Assembly: GCF_020423045.1 (NCBI RefSeq)
Contig: NZ_CP081943.1
Coordinates: 4,898,001 to 4,962,000, forward strand
Length of the DNA stretch: 64,000 bases
Origin: Pseudomonas sp. MM213
GTDB lineage: Bacteria > Pseudomonadota > Gammaproteobacteria > Pseudomonadales > Pseudomonadaceae
Reading direction: 5' to 3'
Position numbers and translations under genes: made by a program
Shown: one piece after another, positions 47,373 to 56,502 of the stretch
Position numbering within the stretch: the first letter of the stretch is position 1
How the letters are laid out: each line of letters opens with the position of its first letter
Notes under the pieces: generated by a model
What the model was told of the DNA's origin: nothing
Database searches by the model: none
The model's input: only the letters and a program-made list of their open reading frames with translations

Positions 47373-47777
47373 TCATTGTGAGAGCACCGCAGGGCGTCGT
47401 GACGGGCCCTTCCCGGCTGCCTTTTTCAGGAATATTGGTGTTCCTGGTTTGGTGCGTGGGTCTGGCTCCAGCAGCTTTGAGCTAACCGTTTTTGCAACAA
47501 GAGACATCAGAAAGTGAGGCGTAACGAAAAACACCACGGCACCAGATGAGGATATGCCTTGTTGAATTGCCGTAACGATGGTCTCACCATAATCAATATT
47601 GATTTTGTCATACCAAACAGGCTGGCCCTCGTTTGTCAGATATGGGGTAACGTCCTCAATAACTGGCTTGTCATCCGAGCGCCTGCCATCAAAGACTAAT
47701 CGCCTCGAAAGACCGTTGCAGCCTGCGCGCGCGTGGTTGGCAGCTTCGCCAACACCCGCCCACGACTGGAAAAGCAC
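47373..47777 (-). pseudogene. TIR-domain protein fragment
   Basis: Frame of 134 residues whose middle is TIR-like: RRSDDKPVIEDVTPYLTNEG, then QPVWYDKINIDYGETIVTAI, then SSSGAVVFFVTPHFLMS. The WYD and ISxS/VTPHFL elements and spacing fit TIR domains of bacterial defence proteins. The usual N-terminal strand (FISY/SS) is replaced by unrelated sequence, and the sequence after FLMS has no further domain, so this is most likely a truncated remnant. Confidence 0.55.
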
Positions 47778-47986
47778 GATGAATCAATTCGCCATTCTCT
47801 ACGAGGAGCGCTTCACCAGGCCGTACTTCATAGACTATGATTGCGCTGCCGCCTGACCGTAATCTTCTATACTACGGGCCATTCCCCCGATCGCTACCCG
47901 ATTCTACTTCGTTTGGCAGCAAATGCCGCGTTGGGCCTCCCGCACTGGCACCAACTATCCCAAGCTTATTGCGAATATTAGAAAAG

Positions 47987-49252
47987 ATGATCTTTATAAG
48001 AAATAATAAGTTTTTCTGCTGCTTATACTTGCTGGCAGTCGTCATAACCATCGGCATGGTGTACGCACTGGGCTTTCGGGCAGCGCTAGGCCAGATTGTG
48101 AACGCGCCTGAGCGCCTGAGAAACATCACGTTCCCCATCTGGGATCAACACGCTTTTTCGCAGCACGGTTTCCTCGTCTTCTATTCGATGGAGCACTACG
48201 CAAATAAGATCGCGTATTCCAACCATTCCACGGCTTATCTGTTCTACATGTACGCCCTCTATAAAGTGGAAATGTGTGTGTCGGCATTGCCGATGAGAAT
48301 GACAGGGGCTTTCCTGAATATCATTTCGCTGGCAGGCGTTACGTTCTTTTTTCTGTCCCGTCTGGTGGAAAAGCGCCTGGCATTCGGTCAGGGACTGCTG
48401 ATTCTGTTATCGGTCGTATTCATGGTGTCGATGCCGGGATTCTGGATTTCTTCGGCCAGATTCAACGTCGACTATCCGTTCCCATTGATATTTGCGCTCC
48501 AGGCGCTGGCTGCGTTCTTGATCTGGAAAAATCAGGAACGGTCCGGAGCGGTCATGACAGTGATCGTGTTATTTGCCTTGTTTTCTCCGATCTCGGCGGG
48601 GTTGCTGGGCATCGCCTTGCTGGTTTGGGCATGCCGCAGCGACGGTCTCGACAGACGGATGTGTCGTCTGGCACTGGTGGCCCTCGTTGCGGCCGTTGCC
48701 TTCTATCTGCCGTCCCCACTGATATCGAAGGCACTGGGTTTCACCACGTCCAACAGCGGCTATATGTTTCGCTCTGGCCTGGATGGCGACACCACTTATT
48801 TCACCAACATCTTGAAGTCGGTACTTGATCCGGCGGACCCGCGGCCAATTCCGACCATTGCCGTGCCGATCCTGTTCCTGGTAGCCCAGTTGGCCTATTT
48901 CCGCATGATCAAACGGCGTGAACCTGCCGGCGTTGCGGCACCGGCGGGGACCTCCCCGTTTGCCGGCATCCGCATGTTCTACTACCTGCTTTTTTCGCAA
49001 TACTTGATGACCTGCCTGCTGTGGCCGCAGGCCATTACCATTCATCCGTACCTGTATGACTACCTGCTGACGGCACCGGTTTTCGTCGCGATTGTTCTGA
49101 ATTTTGCGTACAAACCTTCACCGGCTGCGTTGCGTTTCTGGGTACTGGCGCTGTTGTTCTGCATTTCTTTCCATTTCCAGCAGGTCGCGCAGGCAAAATG
49201 TCCAGGGTGTGTCTACCCGAGCGCCTGGGAACCTAGCGGCAAGCACTCATGA
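47987..49252 (+). CDS. Polytopic membrane protein, GT-C glycosyltransferase-like
   Basis: Inner-membrane protein of about 421 residues with ten or more hydrophobic helices and a large first extracytoplasmic loop (NITFPIWDQHAFSQHGFLVFYSMEHYANKIAYSNHST). This recalls GT-C-fold lipid-linked glycosyltransferases or O-antigen-related membrane proteins, but the DxD-type site is not certain. Start ATG 47987 is chosen just before the first helix; the frame opens earlier at 47837. A sugar aminotransferase gene follows 280 bases on, so a surface-glycan role is likely. Confidence 0.65.
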   Translation: MIFIRNNKFFCCLYLLAVVITIGMVYALGFRAALGQIVNAPERLRNITFPIWDQHAFSQHGFLVFYSMEHYANKIAYSNHSTAYLFYMYALYKVEMCVSALPMRMTGAFLNIISLAGVTFFFLSRLVEKRLAFGQGLLILLSVVFMVSMPGFWISSARFNVDYPFPLIFALQALAAFLIWKNQERSGAVMTVIVLFALFSPISAGLLGIALLVWACRSDGLDRRMCRLALVALVAAVAFYLPSPLISKALGFTTSNSGYMFRSGLDGDTTYFTNILKSVLDPADPRPIPTIAVPILFLVAQLAYFRMIKRREPAGVAAPAGTSPFAGIRMFYYLLFSQYLMTCLLWPQAITIHPYLYDYLLTAPVFVAIVLNFAYKPSPAALRFWVLALLFCISFHFQQVAQAKCPGCVYPSAWEPSGKHS

Positions 49253-49535
49253 AGACCGTCGCCAACTGCTGCCGGCGATGATGATTTCACGCGGCGCCAA
49301 GAAGCTACAGTGGTGCAATGCTAGCGAGACCGCCGAATTAGTGGTACCCAAGGCTCTCAATGTGCTGTTTGGTTTCGTGATGTGGCTGGAGTGTTTGCTC
49401 ATCAAGGTGGGAGTGAGCTTTCCGGTCGGTGCTTCCAGGCTACTTGTCGTCCGGAAAAAGAGTGGATGCCCCCCACGTTGCATAACGACGTGATGTCTAG
49501 TTCGACCCGATTAAAATTTGCGTGCGAAGGCTCAA
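49253..49535. other. Gap between membrane protein and aminotransferase genes
   Basis: No convincing gene, terminator or repeat; an open plus-strand frame here has no recognisable content. Probably a remnant left by rearrangement plus the promoter of the aminotransferase gene. Confidence 0.4.
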
Positions 49536-50681
49536 ATGATGGAAGACAAAACGATCCAGTTCAATCGCCCCTACATGACGGGGAAAGAGCTTTATTACAT
49601 CGCTGAAGCCAAGTTCGGAAATATCCTCGCCGGCGATGGCCCGTTCACCAAGCGGTGCCATGAGTGGTTGACCGAACGCACGGGTTCGAGCAAGGCCTTG
49701 CTGACCCACTCGTGCACGGCAGCGCTGGAAATGTCCGCGTTGTTGTTGGACATCCAGCCGGGTGACGAGGTCATCATGCCCTCGTTCACGTTCGTTTCCA
49801 CGGCCAATGCCTTCGTTTTGCGCGGCGGCGTTCCCGTGTTCGTCGATATCCGTCCGGATACCCTGAACCTGGATGAGACGCTGATCGAGGCGGCCATCAC
49901 ACCGCGCACCAAGGCAATCGTGCCGGTTCATTATGCGGGCGTGAGTTGCGAGATGGATACGATCATGGAGATTGCCCGGCGTCACAACCTGAAGGTGGTC
50001 GAGGACGCGGCGCAGGGGGTCATGGCCGCTTACAAGGGCCGTGCTCTGGGCAGTATCGGGGACTTCGGCGCCTTCAGCTTCCATGAGACCAAGAACGTCA
50101 TTTCGGGCGAGGGCGGCGCATTGCTCGTCAATGATCCTGAGTATGTGTTGCGCGCAGAAATCATCCGCGAAAAAGGCACTGACCGTAGCCGTTTCTTCCG
50201 CGGCGAGGTCGACAAATACACTTGGCAGGAAGTCGGGTCGTCATTCCTTCCAGGGGACATGATTGCCGCGTTTCTCTGGGCGCAGTTGGAAGAGGCCGAA
50301 CAGATCACGCAGGCGCGGCTTGCCATCTGGCAGCGGTATCACGAATTGCTGGCGCCGCTGGAAACCAGCGGGGCACTGCGCCGCCCTATCGTGCCGGCCG
50401 ACTGCCAGCACAACGCGCACATGTACTACGTGCTGCTGCCCGCAGATGTGCCGCGACAGCCGGTGCTCGATGGTCTCAAGCGAGAGGGAATCAATTCGGT
50501 CTTCCATTACGTGCCGCTGCACTCCTCGCCGGCTGGCAAGCGATACGGCCGTGTCCATGGCACCATGGACAACACGGTGAGCCTCTCGGAGCGCTTGCTG
50601 CGACTGCCGCTGTGGGTAGGCATGTCGATCGAGCAGCAGGAGCGTGTGGTGGAAGTCTTGCGGGGCGAACTGTTTCGCTGA
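49536..50681 (+). CDS. wecE: WecE-type dTDP-4-keto-6-deoxyglucose aminotransferase
   Basis: DegT/DnrJ/EryC1-family PLP enzyme of 381 residues. The PLP Lys186 is in FSFHETKNVISGEGGAL, VEDAAQGVMAAYKG is the cofactor-site Asp region, and MPSFTFVSTANAFVLRGGVPVFVDI is typical of WecE/RffA, which makes dTDP-4-amino-4,6-dideoxygalactose from the product of RfbA and RfbB. Start ATG 49536 with GAAGG five bases upstream. Its substrate could come from the rfbBACD operon 20 kb away. With the preceding membrane protein it forms a glycan-modification block inside the island. Confidence 0.9.
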   Translation: MMEDKTIQFNRPYMTGKELYYIAEAKFGNILAGDGPFTKRCHEWLTERTGSSKALLTHSCTAALEMSALLLDIQPGDEVIMPSFTFVSTANAFVLRGGVPVFVDIRPDTLNLDETLIEAAITPRTKAIVPVHYAGVSCEMDTIMEIARRHNLKVVEDAAQGVMAAYKGRALGSIGDFGAFSFHETKNVISGEGGALLVNDPEYVLRAEIIREKGTDRSRFFRGEVDKYTWQEVGSSFLPGDMIAAFLWAQLEEAEQITQARLAIWQRYHELLAPLETSGALRRPIVPADCQHNAHMYYVLLPADVPRQPVLDGLKREGINSVFHYVPLHSSPAGKRYGRVHGTMDNTVSLSERLLRLPLWVGMSIEQQERVVEVLRGELFR

Positions 50682-50890
50682 TTCGACAAGCACTCTTGCC
50701 GGACGTTTGAAACGTCCCCCCGCCGAAACAAGATCATCTTGCTCCCACCACAAAATATGCGCCCCAATCCCCTGAGGGAAGGGCGCATCAATGGGCAGTG
50801 CAGCGAGGCGCCAGCCAACAAGGCTGCCGCCAGCTCCCAATCAGCTGAGAAGCTGTGACAAGAGCTGTGACCAAATCGGGTATGAAACCC
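50682..50890. other. Gap after wecE
   Basis: No gene recognised. Moderately GC-rich sequence leading into the second tRNA-Thr/att relic. Confidence 0.4.
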
Positions 50891-51075
50891 CAGAAACAAC
50901 AAAGCCCTCGTATTTCTACGAGGGCTTTGTTTTGTATGGTGCCGGCACCAGACGAACGGTAGTGGTCGGCGGGGCTAGGTTTTCTGCGGGTCTGGAAGTC
51001 TGTGGAAAATTTGGCGTACCCCAACTAGTAACTATAAATAAATCAGCTAGTTATGGCTTTCAGTGGAATCGAACC
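50891..51075 (-). repeat. att-like relic copy 2: tRNA-Thr terminator, 3' end and element tail
   Basis: Starts with the same hairpin as at 46885 (CAGAAACAACAAAGCCCTCG), then TGGTGCCGGCACCA, which is the complement of a tRNA-Thr 3' end including CCA, then about 130 bases (GACGAACGGTAGTGGTCGGC ... AATCAGCTAGTTATGG) shared with copy 3 at 57585. The shared tail ends near a T-loop-like GGAATCGAACC. Confidence 0.7.
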
Positions 51076-51184
51076 GGGGCCAGCAATTCTCGACCGTGGG
51101 TAGTCGTCAAAATATTGATACGGATGCTAAATCCTAGGTCCGAATATCTTTGACTAACACCAAGGGGAACGGCACGCCAAAAAT

Positions 51185-51352
51185 GCTCGCCGATCGAATC
51201 GACCGATCAAGGAAGCGGCGCAGATCTGGGCGATGAACGAGCTGGAGCCGATTCAGGCCCGATTGCAGCAGGTCAATGACTGGCTGGGCGAAGAAATTAT
51301 TCGGTTCGAATCCTTTGAGTTAGGACAGGGTAGTAAGTGTGCCCCTAGCTAA
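51185..51352 (+). pseudogene. Coding fragment of unknown gene
   Basis: A frame without its own start reads NRPIKEAAQIWAMNELEPI, then QARLQQVNDWLGEEIIRFES and stops at 51352. It has coding-like composition (amphipathic helix) and looks like the C-terminal end of a larger protein cut by the repeat to its left. Family not recognised. Confidence 0.35.
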
Positions 51353-51380
51353 CAGGACAGTGGCGTTATTTGATTTAGGT

Positions 51381-52295
51381 TTATAGCATTCCAATTAGCT
51401 TGGAAATACCTTTCCAGAGAATAGTAAATAAAGTCGGGATGAGTAGCAGATAGATTATAAAAACAGGTATGCGACCAATCAGCGGGTGTGATGCAAGTAG
51501 CAGCATGAAGCTTGATTTCGGCTTGTGTTCATCCCACGCTGATGGAACTATTTGTTCATCTTGAATCAGGGGGCGCCAATACTTTTCAGCATGGTTGTTT
51601 TTAAGTTCGAAAAAATCGCTGTGTTCATAATCAAAGTAACGATCTGTTACACTGCCGTTTTGAAATCCTCTACGACCAGAGCTGCCATAGCCAAGCGTTG
51701 TAATTGTAGCAACTATCGGCCATATATCTCTTGTCCCCACGTCATTGACTATTGCCTCTTTGCGCATACCCTTAGCATAAAGCGCCCAAGGAAAGTCTCT
51801 GCGAATAATAGAACCGCACAATATTATTTTTTCGAAAGAAATGTCAGGGTGTTCTGCGAGTATTTTGCTAGTTATATACGTGCCAAAGCTGTGAGCTATC
51901 ACAAAAATTTTTGCCATTGGCTCTTCGCTTTTTATTATTCTAATATCTCTGACGACTTTGTTAATTGGGCCGGACCGAAATGGACACGCAAGCTGTATTC
52001 CCGTTACTACGTCGTAACCCAAATCGTGGACCTGCAGGTTCGGCACCGTTTTCATTTGTGCCTGGATCTGTTTTTGCCACGACCCATCAGTATGTATACC
52101 GTGGATTAAAACAAGAATTTTAGAGTTTGGGCTGTCTTGCAAACCATTTCTCTTGTTGTCTACTAGACCATCAAATAAAGTTAGATGCTCTGGTGGTACT
52201 GTAGTTCTTAAATATTTAAAAACTTCCCTTCTTTGATTGGGTACTGTGGCGTGCCAGAATTTCTCTACAAGCTCAATAACTTTAGTGCAGTCCAT
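51381..52295 (-). CDS. Membrane-anchored alpha/beta hydrolase (third gene of unknown operon)
   Basis: Protein of 304 residues. The core is an alpha/beta-hydrolase: oxyanion motif VLIHGIHTDGSW (61-72), nucleophile elbow AHSFG with Ser136, and a candidate catalytic His in FFELKNNHAEKYW near residue 240. A C-terminal transmembrane helix (VFIIYLLLIPTLFTILWKG, about 277-296) would hold it at the inner membrane facing the cytoplasm. A lipase or esterase acting on membrane lipids is possible. Overlaps the middle gene by 14 bases. Gene is AT-rich compared with the core genome. Confidence 0.8.
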   Translation of the reverse strand: MDCTKVIELVEKFWHATVPNQRREVFKYLRTTVPPEHLTLFDGLVDNKRNGLQDSPNSKILVLIHGIHTDGSWQKQIQAQMKTVPNLQVHDLGYDVVTGIQLACPFRSGPINKVVRDIRIIKSEEPMAKIFVIAHSFGTYITSKILAEHPDISFEKIILCGSIIRRDFPWALYAKGMRKEAIVNDVGTRDIWPIVATITTLGYGSSGRRGFQNGSVTDRYFDYEHSDFFELKNNHAEKYWRPLIQDEQIVPSAWDEHKPKSSFMLLLASHPLIGRIPVFIIYLLLIPTLFTILWKGISKLIGML

Positions 52296-52668
52296 CTTTT
52301 ACCACGCTATACATGGTTTCAAGGTCGTTATCACTAACTTCCATTGTTACATCTCGGAGCGGGTCATAAACTGAAAGTGGGCAGTCGTACCAACTGTCGA
52401 CTTCCATAATGGCTGGGCCGAGCGGGGATCTAATTACATACTTTCGCTCTAAAATGCCAGCCTGTATCAATATAGTTGTGACTTTCGCAAATCGCGCGGA
52501 GCTTCCTGCTTGAGACACGTCAAACAGCCGTCCTGGATTCATCTCAACGTCGAGAACTCGAATCCCATCACGCAATTCAATGCTGCCAAAGTGCTCGGCA
52601 ACCCTTCTAATTGCGTCTGCCTCCTGTGGGAAGGCATTAATTAAGGGAGAGAATCTGTCCGCAAACAT
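52282..52668 (-). CDS. Small protein of unknown family (middle gene of unknown operon)
   Basis: Protein of 128 residues, mixed alpha/beta, with a helix-turn-helix-like central part (VSQAGSSARFAKVTTILIQA, then GILERKYVIRSP) that could be a winged helix. No signal peptide or membrane helix. Overlaps the upstream gene by 32 bases and the hydrolase gene by 14, so the three are translated as a unit. Start ATG 52668 with GGAG nine bases upstream. Could be a regulator or adaptor; unknown. Confidence 0.75.
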   Translation of the reverse strand: MFADRFSPLINAFPQEADAIRRVAEHFGSIELRDGIRVLDVEMNPGRLFDVSQAGSSARFAKVTTILIQAGILERKYVIRSPLGPAIMEVDSWYDCPLSVYDPLRDVTMEVSDNDLETMYSVVKDGLH

Positions 52669-53785
52669 ATGAATATTCTCCAGGAGTACAAGCCGCAGTC
52701 ACCGCAAACTCATTAATTTCACCATTCAAAAGAACATGAATTTGCCGTTCTTCCTCGCCATTGATTATAAACCAAATATTGCTACCCGTCACAAAGCCTT
52801 TTTGTGCTAAAAATTCCTTCATCGCCGCTGATGAGCCATCATCTTCAGAAAGGTTCTGAGACAGGTTTGACGCTGCAAGGTTCATTGCGATGCCATAATC
52901 ATTTCTAGCAGTTGTGCTGCTGTAACGAATAATGCCTTCGAATTCTTCCTTTTTCAAAAACAAGGTGTCTTTAGCCTTGCTGAGCGACAGGATTTCAAAA
53001 GAATCCATTGGGAAGAATTTGCTTGCCATTCTAATGACATCTGAAACTTGCTCGTGATACTTGGTTGAGTTATCTCGTGACGCAATGCGTATTTCAAGAA
53101 GCCCATCTAGAGTCAATGTTGCAATGTTAATCGCGCGCTTTTTAGTTACTTTGTAAGTTTTCGTACGAGAACTGGTTACTGGGTCGTAATCATCATTGAC
53201 AAGTTTGCTGGTTTCGCGACATTCACTGATCTTTACGGTAAGAGAGACGGGGCCGGTACCGTTCGGGGCCTCTGGAAGTCGAATGTCGACAATCTTGGCC
53301 TCTTCAGGCATTTCTATGTGCAGTGGGTGGGACAGCAACTCTGCAACTCCAAGGTCTTTAGCTATGGAGTGAATGCGCATTTTGTTAAGTATTGCGCGTG
53401 CATCTGCAGGGCTGCACTTATACAGAAAAATATGCTGTCTACCGTGCTCTTCTACATCTTGTAGCAATGTTGCAAGATCTACTAGGCTAAGCTTTTTAGA
53501 TTGAAGCGCAGGCAATATCCGATTGGAATATAGCTCGTCCCAGTTGGGTGCGGTAATTGCTATATCTTTTTCTCGCAAAAACTCACGAACAACTGTTTGG
53601 CTAGTTGCTTCTTTTAGCAGATTGAAAATTACCTGCGCTTGTTTCTCTTCCGCCTCACTCAGCACTTCTTCACTCCAATAGGGGACGTTTAATACTTTGC
53701 TCTCAACTATGTTGTAAGCATTATAAAGAAGGCTTGGGAGCATGCAGGGACTAAAACAAATAAAGCATCCTGCTGAACGATCCAT
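52637..53785 (-). CDS. Large protein of unknown family (first gene of unknown operon)
   Basis: Protein of 382 residues that I do not recognise. The N-terminal third is helical with NWDELYSNRILPALQSKKLS, then LVDLATLLQDVEEHGRQHIF, then LYKC; the middle and C-terminal parts are beta-rich (VSLTVKISECRETSK, KKRAINIATLTLDGLLEIRI) and may be a sensor or ligand-binding fold. Cytoplasmic. Start ATG 53785 has AAGGAAGG just upstream and is preferred to GTG 53818. It heads the operon with the small protein and the hydrolase. Confidence 0.75.
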   Translation of the reverse strand: MDRSAGCFICFSPCMLPSLLYNAYNIVESKVLNVPYWSEEVLSEAEEKQAQVIFNLLKEATSQTVVREFLREKDIAITAPNWDELYSNRILPALQSKKLSLVDLATLLQDVEEHGRQHIFLYKCSPADARAILNKMRIHSIAKDLGVAELLSHPLHIEMPEEAKIVDIRLPEAPNGTGPVSLTVKISECRETSKLVNDDYDPVTSSRTKTYKVTKKRAINIATLTLDGLLEIRIASRDNSTKYHEQVSDVIRMASKFFPMDSFEILSLSKAKDTLFLKKEEFEGIIRYSSTTARNDYGIAMNLAASNLSQNLSEDDGSSAAMKEFLAQKGFVTGSNIWFIINGEEERQIHVLLNGEINEFAVTAACTPGEYSYVCGQILSLN

Positions 53786-54735
53786 GACCTTCCTTAGACG
53801 CCCAGTTTCGCCTTTCACACGATTTTCTACAATGGCACATAGTGGCTTTTTGCTTTGAATATTCCTTTTCGTCCGGGCATTCGTCGGATGGGGAAGTGAC
53901 GTGCTTCAAGATATGTGTAGCACCATAATGGTGCGTGCAAAGGAAGTTCTACACCTGGCGCGCGCCGTCGTCCCCCCGCCACGGCTGCGGGCTAAATGTG
54001 TCGTTTTTTCTGCACCCCTGCACTCAGTTCAAGCCGGCCCAGCCTGGGGGCTGTGTGCGCGAATGTAGGGCGGAAAAAGCCTGCGAATCCCTGCGAGAGT
54101 GGGGCGATTCTGAGAGATGGCTCGGGAAAAGGGTTAGTTTTTGAAAATGGGGGGAGAGGTACCTTGCAGGCTCCGTTTTTGCTGGGCTTGAAGTCTAACT
54201 TTGGGAGGTTAGTTATGGTTAGGTTTAAGGTTAGTAAATCGTAGTTTACTGATTTATAAGGGTTTTATTCACTGTTTTTTAACAGTTATAAAGGTTAGGA
54301 AATTACCTCTCATAACCCTAGAGCTAACCTAGGACGCCGACCGCAAAGCCGCACAGCACAAGGCTTTCAGAGTGATTAGCAAAAAACTAACCTTCCTAAC
54401 CTCTTTCCCGTGGGTCAACATGAAAAGCCGAAGGCACCTAGGGGGTGGGTGCTGGCAAAGGTCCATCTGCTGTTTGTGCGTGCAAACACACAAACGGACA
54501 CCGCATCTGCACTGCATAGAGTCCGCTACATTCGCTCTTCGGGTCCTGGATGGTAACCCTGCGCGCACAACTTCCCGGCCAAACACAGGGGGTGAATGCC
54601 CGGGCGCGTCACCGACAGTCAGCGGCCATTTGATTTTGGCAATAGGACGCCTACCGTTTCTACTCGCGGCCTCTTGCGTCGGTTACCCCATAAGCTCGAT
54701 AGACCGCGTGCTTCATCCAATTGAGGAGCACTATC
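53786..54735. other. 950-base gene-poor region
   Basis: No convincing gene on either strand. The left part holds the promoter of the hydrolase operon; the right part contains the GGTTAG repeat cluster (54132-54401) and the start region of the tachylectin-like gene. AT-rich in 54180-54310. Confidence 0.5.
54132..54401. repeat. Cluster of GGTTAG hexamers (iteron-like)
   Basis: Five GGTTAG copies on the plus strand (54132, 54207, 54217, 54229, 54293) followed by three CTAACC copies (54324, 54387, 54396), so the two groups face each other around an AT-rich centre. Several are spaced 9-12 bases, about one helical turn. Such arrays bind replication initiators or dimeric regulators. Confidence 0.55.
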
Positions 54736-56502
54736 ATGTCTGAAGAGCTTAAAGGTGATGAGGTCTACGTCACGGTCGCAACAGCGATTCCCTATGTGCA
54801 ATACGTCGCCAAAGCGTACGAAATCATCATGGAGATGTGGCAGTTCGGGCGCGAGAGCGAGACCGACAAAGCAATCCGGCTTTTAAATGACCGAGTCGGG
54901 AAGCTTGAGCAGAACGTCAGAGTGTTGGACGACCGGCTCAGTGAACTCGAAGTACGGGTGGCACAGGGCGAGAACCGCGCTCGGCTAAACCGGATTAGGG
55001 AACATACAATCGAGTTAGTCGCTTCGGCTCGCATGCTCTTGAGTCATCCGGAGGATGCCGCGGACGTCGCCAATAACACGCTCGACCGCCTTCGAGCCAT
55101 GATCGAGGACGACGATCTGTGGATGTGGAGCGATGCCATCCGCAAGCCCGATGATGCCGCACCGGACTGGCGGCAGGCCGCACCGCGGTTCAAGGGTATG
55201 CCACTGTCGTCATTCGCAGTCGGAACGATGCTGTGGGCGTTTGCCGCGCAGGCGGCAATCACTGCGGGTGGATCGCGTGCCACCTACGTCGCGAATGCCG
55301 AAGAGATACTGCGATGGGTGTCGACTCGTACTGACTTCGTCCGCTATGAAACGCCGCCTGTGTCTATCGCCGAAAGATTCCGTGATGCTGTGCGGGTCGA
55401 GATCGATATCCTGACCCGCTACGTAAACCCAGCGGGCAACTGCGAGTACGGGTTCGCCGCAGTCAACGACATCGACCGAAGCCGCAAGCTGATTCGCAAT
55501 GTCGATATCCACGTCGGGCCGGGGCCGGTGGCGGCATTGTGCATGCCCGACCCACGCATCGCTGAAGTAGACGAGGCGATCCTGGAAGACGAAACGCCCG
55601 AGATCCGAACGCTCATGTTGGTCGAGGAGGCGGTCTCGCGCATCAAGAACCGCGGCAGTCTCGCCGACCCGTGGATCGGGGAGTTCCCCGGTTGGACAGC
55701 GCACCGATTGACACTGTACGGCATCGAACCCAACGGAAACCTTCGTCGCTTTGAAATCGAAACGACAACTGCGCTCGTCGAGCCACCCCCTGTCGCCAAG
55801 ATCGGGGAAGTTGTGGGCATCGGTTGGCAGAACTTCGCTGATGTTTTCTGCACCTACAACACGGTGATGTATGCCTTCTTGGACGACGGCGCCATCGACT
55901 GGTATCGCGAGGACGACGTTGCCGAGGGGCCCGCCGGATGGGCAGGTCCCACGCGCGTTCGCCCACCACGGGGCTTCATGCCGTTGGGGTCCTCCAGTAC
56001 ATATATCAATGGCGGTGGGGGGAGCTTCTACAACGTGTGGGTGCGCAGCAATAACCTACAGATTAAGCGCTCACTGGAGCGGATGGTTCATGGTGATCCG
56101 CGCAACGGCAACGGCTTGTTCGGTGACGGCGTCGTGGTTGTACCCGAATGGCCCGGCTACACGGCCGTGTTCGGCGGCGACGACGGTGTGATCTACGGGA
56201 TCGACGAAACTGGCGATCTGTACTGGCACAAGCACTCGCAGGAGCTTAACAAGCTCGACGGACCGGTGAAGATTGGCAATGGGTGGAACGGCTTCGCCCG
56301 TGTTTTCGCGTTCGGCGAAGGTTTTATCGCGGGACAGTATGCGAACGGTGAGATGATGCTCTACCACTTTCAGCAGTGGCGATGGGGGCCCAAGGGTGAG
56401 GCACCTGTGTGGCACGGACCCGTGCGGGTAGGGGGCACGCAGTGGAGAGGGTTTCAGCGCCTGATCCCGATGATCGGCGATGCACCGCCCATCATCGCCT
56501 GA
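54736..56502 (+). CDS. Coiled-coil protein with tachylectin-like beta-propeller
   Basis: Protein of 588 residues, no signal peptide. N-terminal helix (VATAIPYVQYVAKAYEIIMEMW), then a heptad coiled coil at about 40-85 (IRLLNDRVGKLEQNVRVLDD type), a helical middle, and a C-terminal part from about 340 with repeated W..F..VF / GxIYxxDExGDLYWHKH / W.GFARVF units typical of tachylectin-2-like propellers, which bind GlcNAc-type sugars. High GC, unlike the AT-rich flanks, so it probably came from elsewhere. Start ATG 54736 with GAGGAGC. Could be a sugar-binding toxin or defence effector; role unknown. Confidence 0.75.
   Translation: MSEELKGDEVYVTVATAIPYVQYVAKAYEIIMEMWQFGRESETDKAIRLLNDRVGKLEQNVRVLDDRLSELEVRVAQGENRARLNRIREHTIELVASARMLLSHPEDAADVANNTLDRLRAMIEDDDLWMWSDAIRKPDDAAPDWRQAAPRFKGMPLSSFAVGTMLWAFAAQAAITAGGSRATYVANAEEILRWVSTRTDFVRYETPPVSIAERFRDAVRVEIDILTRYVNPAGNCEYGFAAVNDIDRSRKLIRNVDIHVGPGPVAALCMPDPRIAEVDEAILEDETPEIRTLMLVEEAVSRIKNRGSLADPWIGEFPGWTAHRLTLYGIEPNGNLRRFEIETTTALVEPPPVAKIGEVVGIGWQNFADVFCTYNTVMYAFLDDGAIDWYREDDVAEGPAGWAGPTRVRPPRGFMPLGSSSTYINGGGGSFYNVWVRSNNLQIKRSLERMVHGDPRNGNGLFGDGVVVVPEWPGYTAVFGGDDGVIYGIDETGDLYWHKHSQELNKLDGPVKIGNGWNGFARVFAFGEGFIAGQYANGEMMLYHFQQWRWGPKGEAPVWHGPVRVGGTQWRGFQRLIPMIGDAPPIIA

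Noticed and set aside
51381..53785. CBASS or ABC-3C system
   Set aside because: No CD-NTase cyclase, no ABC ATPase and no ubiquitin-like accessory genes among the three.
53935..54144. Short plus-strand frame in the gap upstream of the tachylectin-like gene
   Set aside because: No ribosome-binding site and no protein-like pattern.
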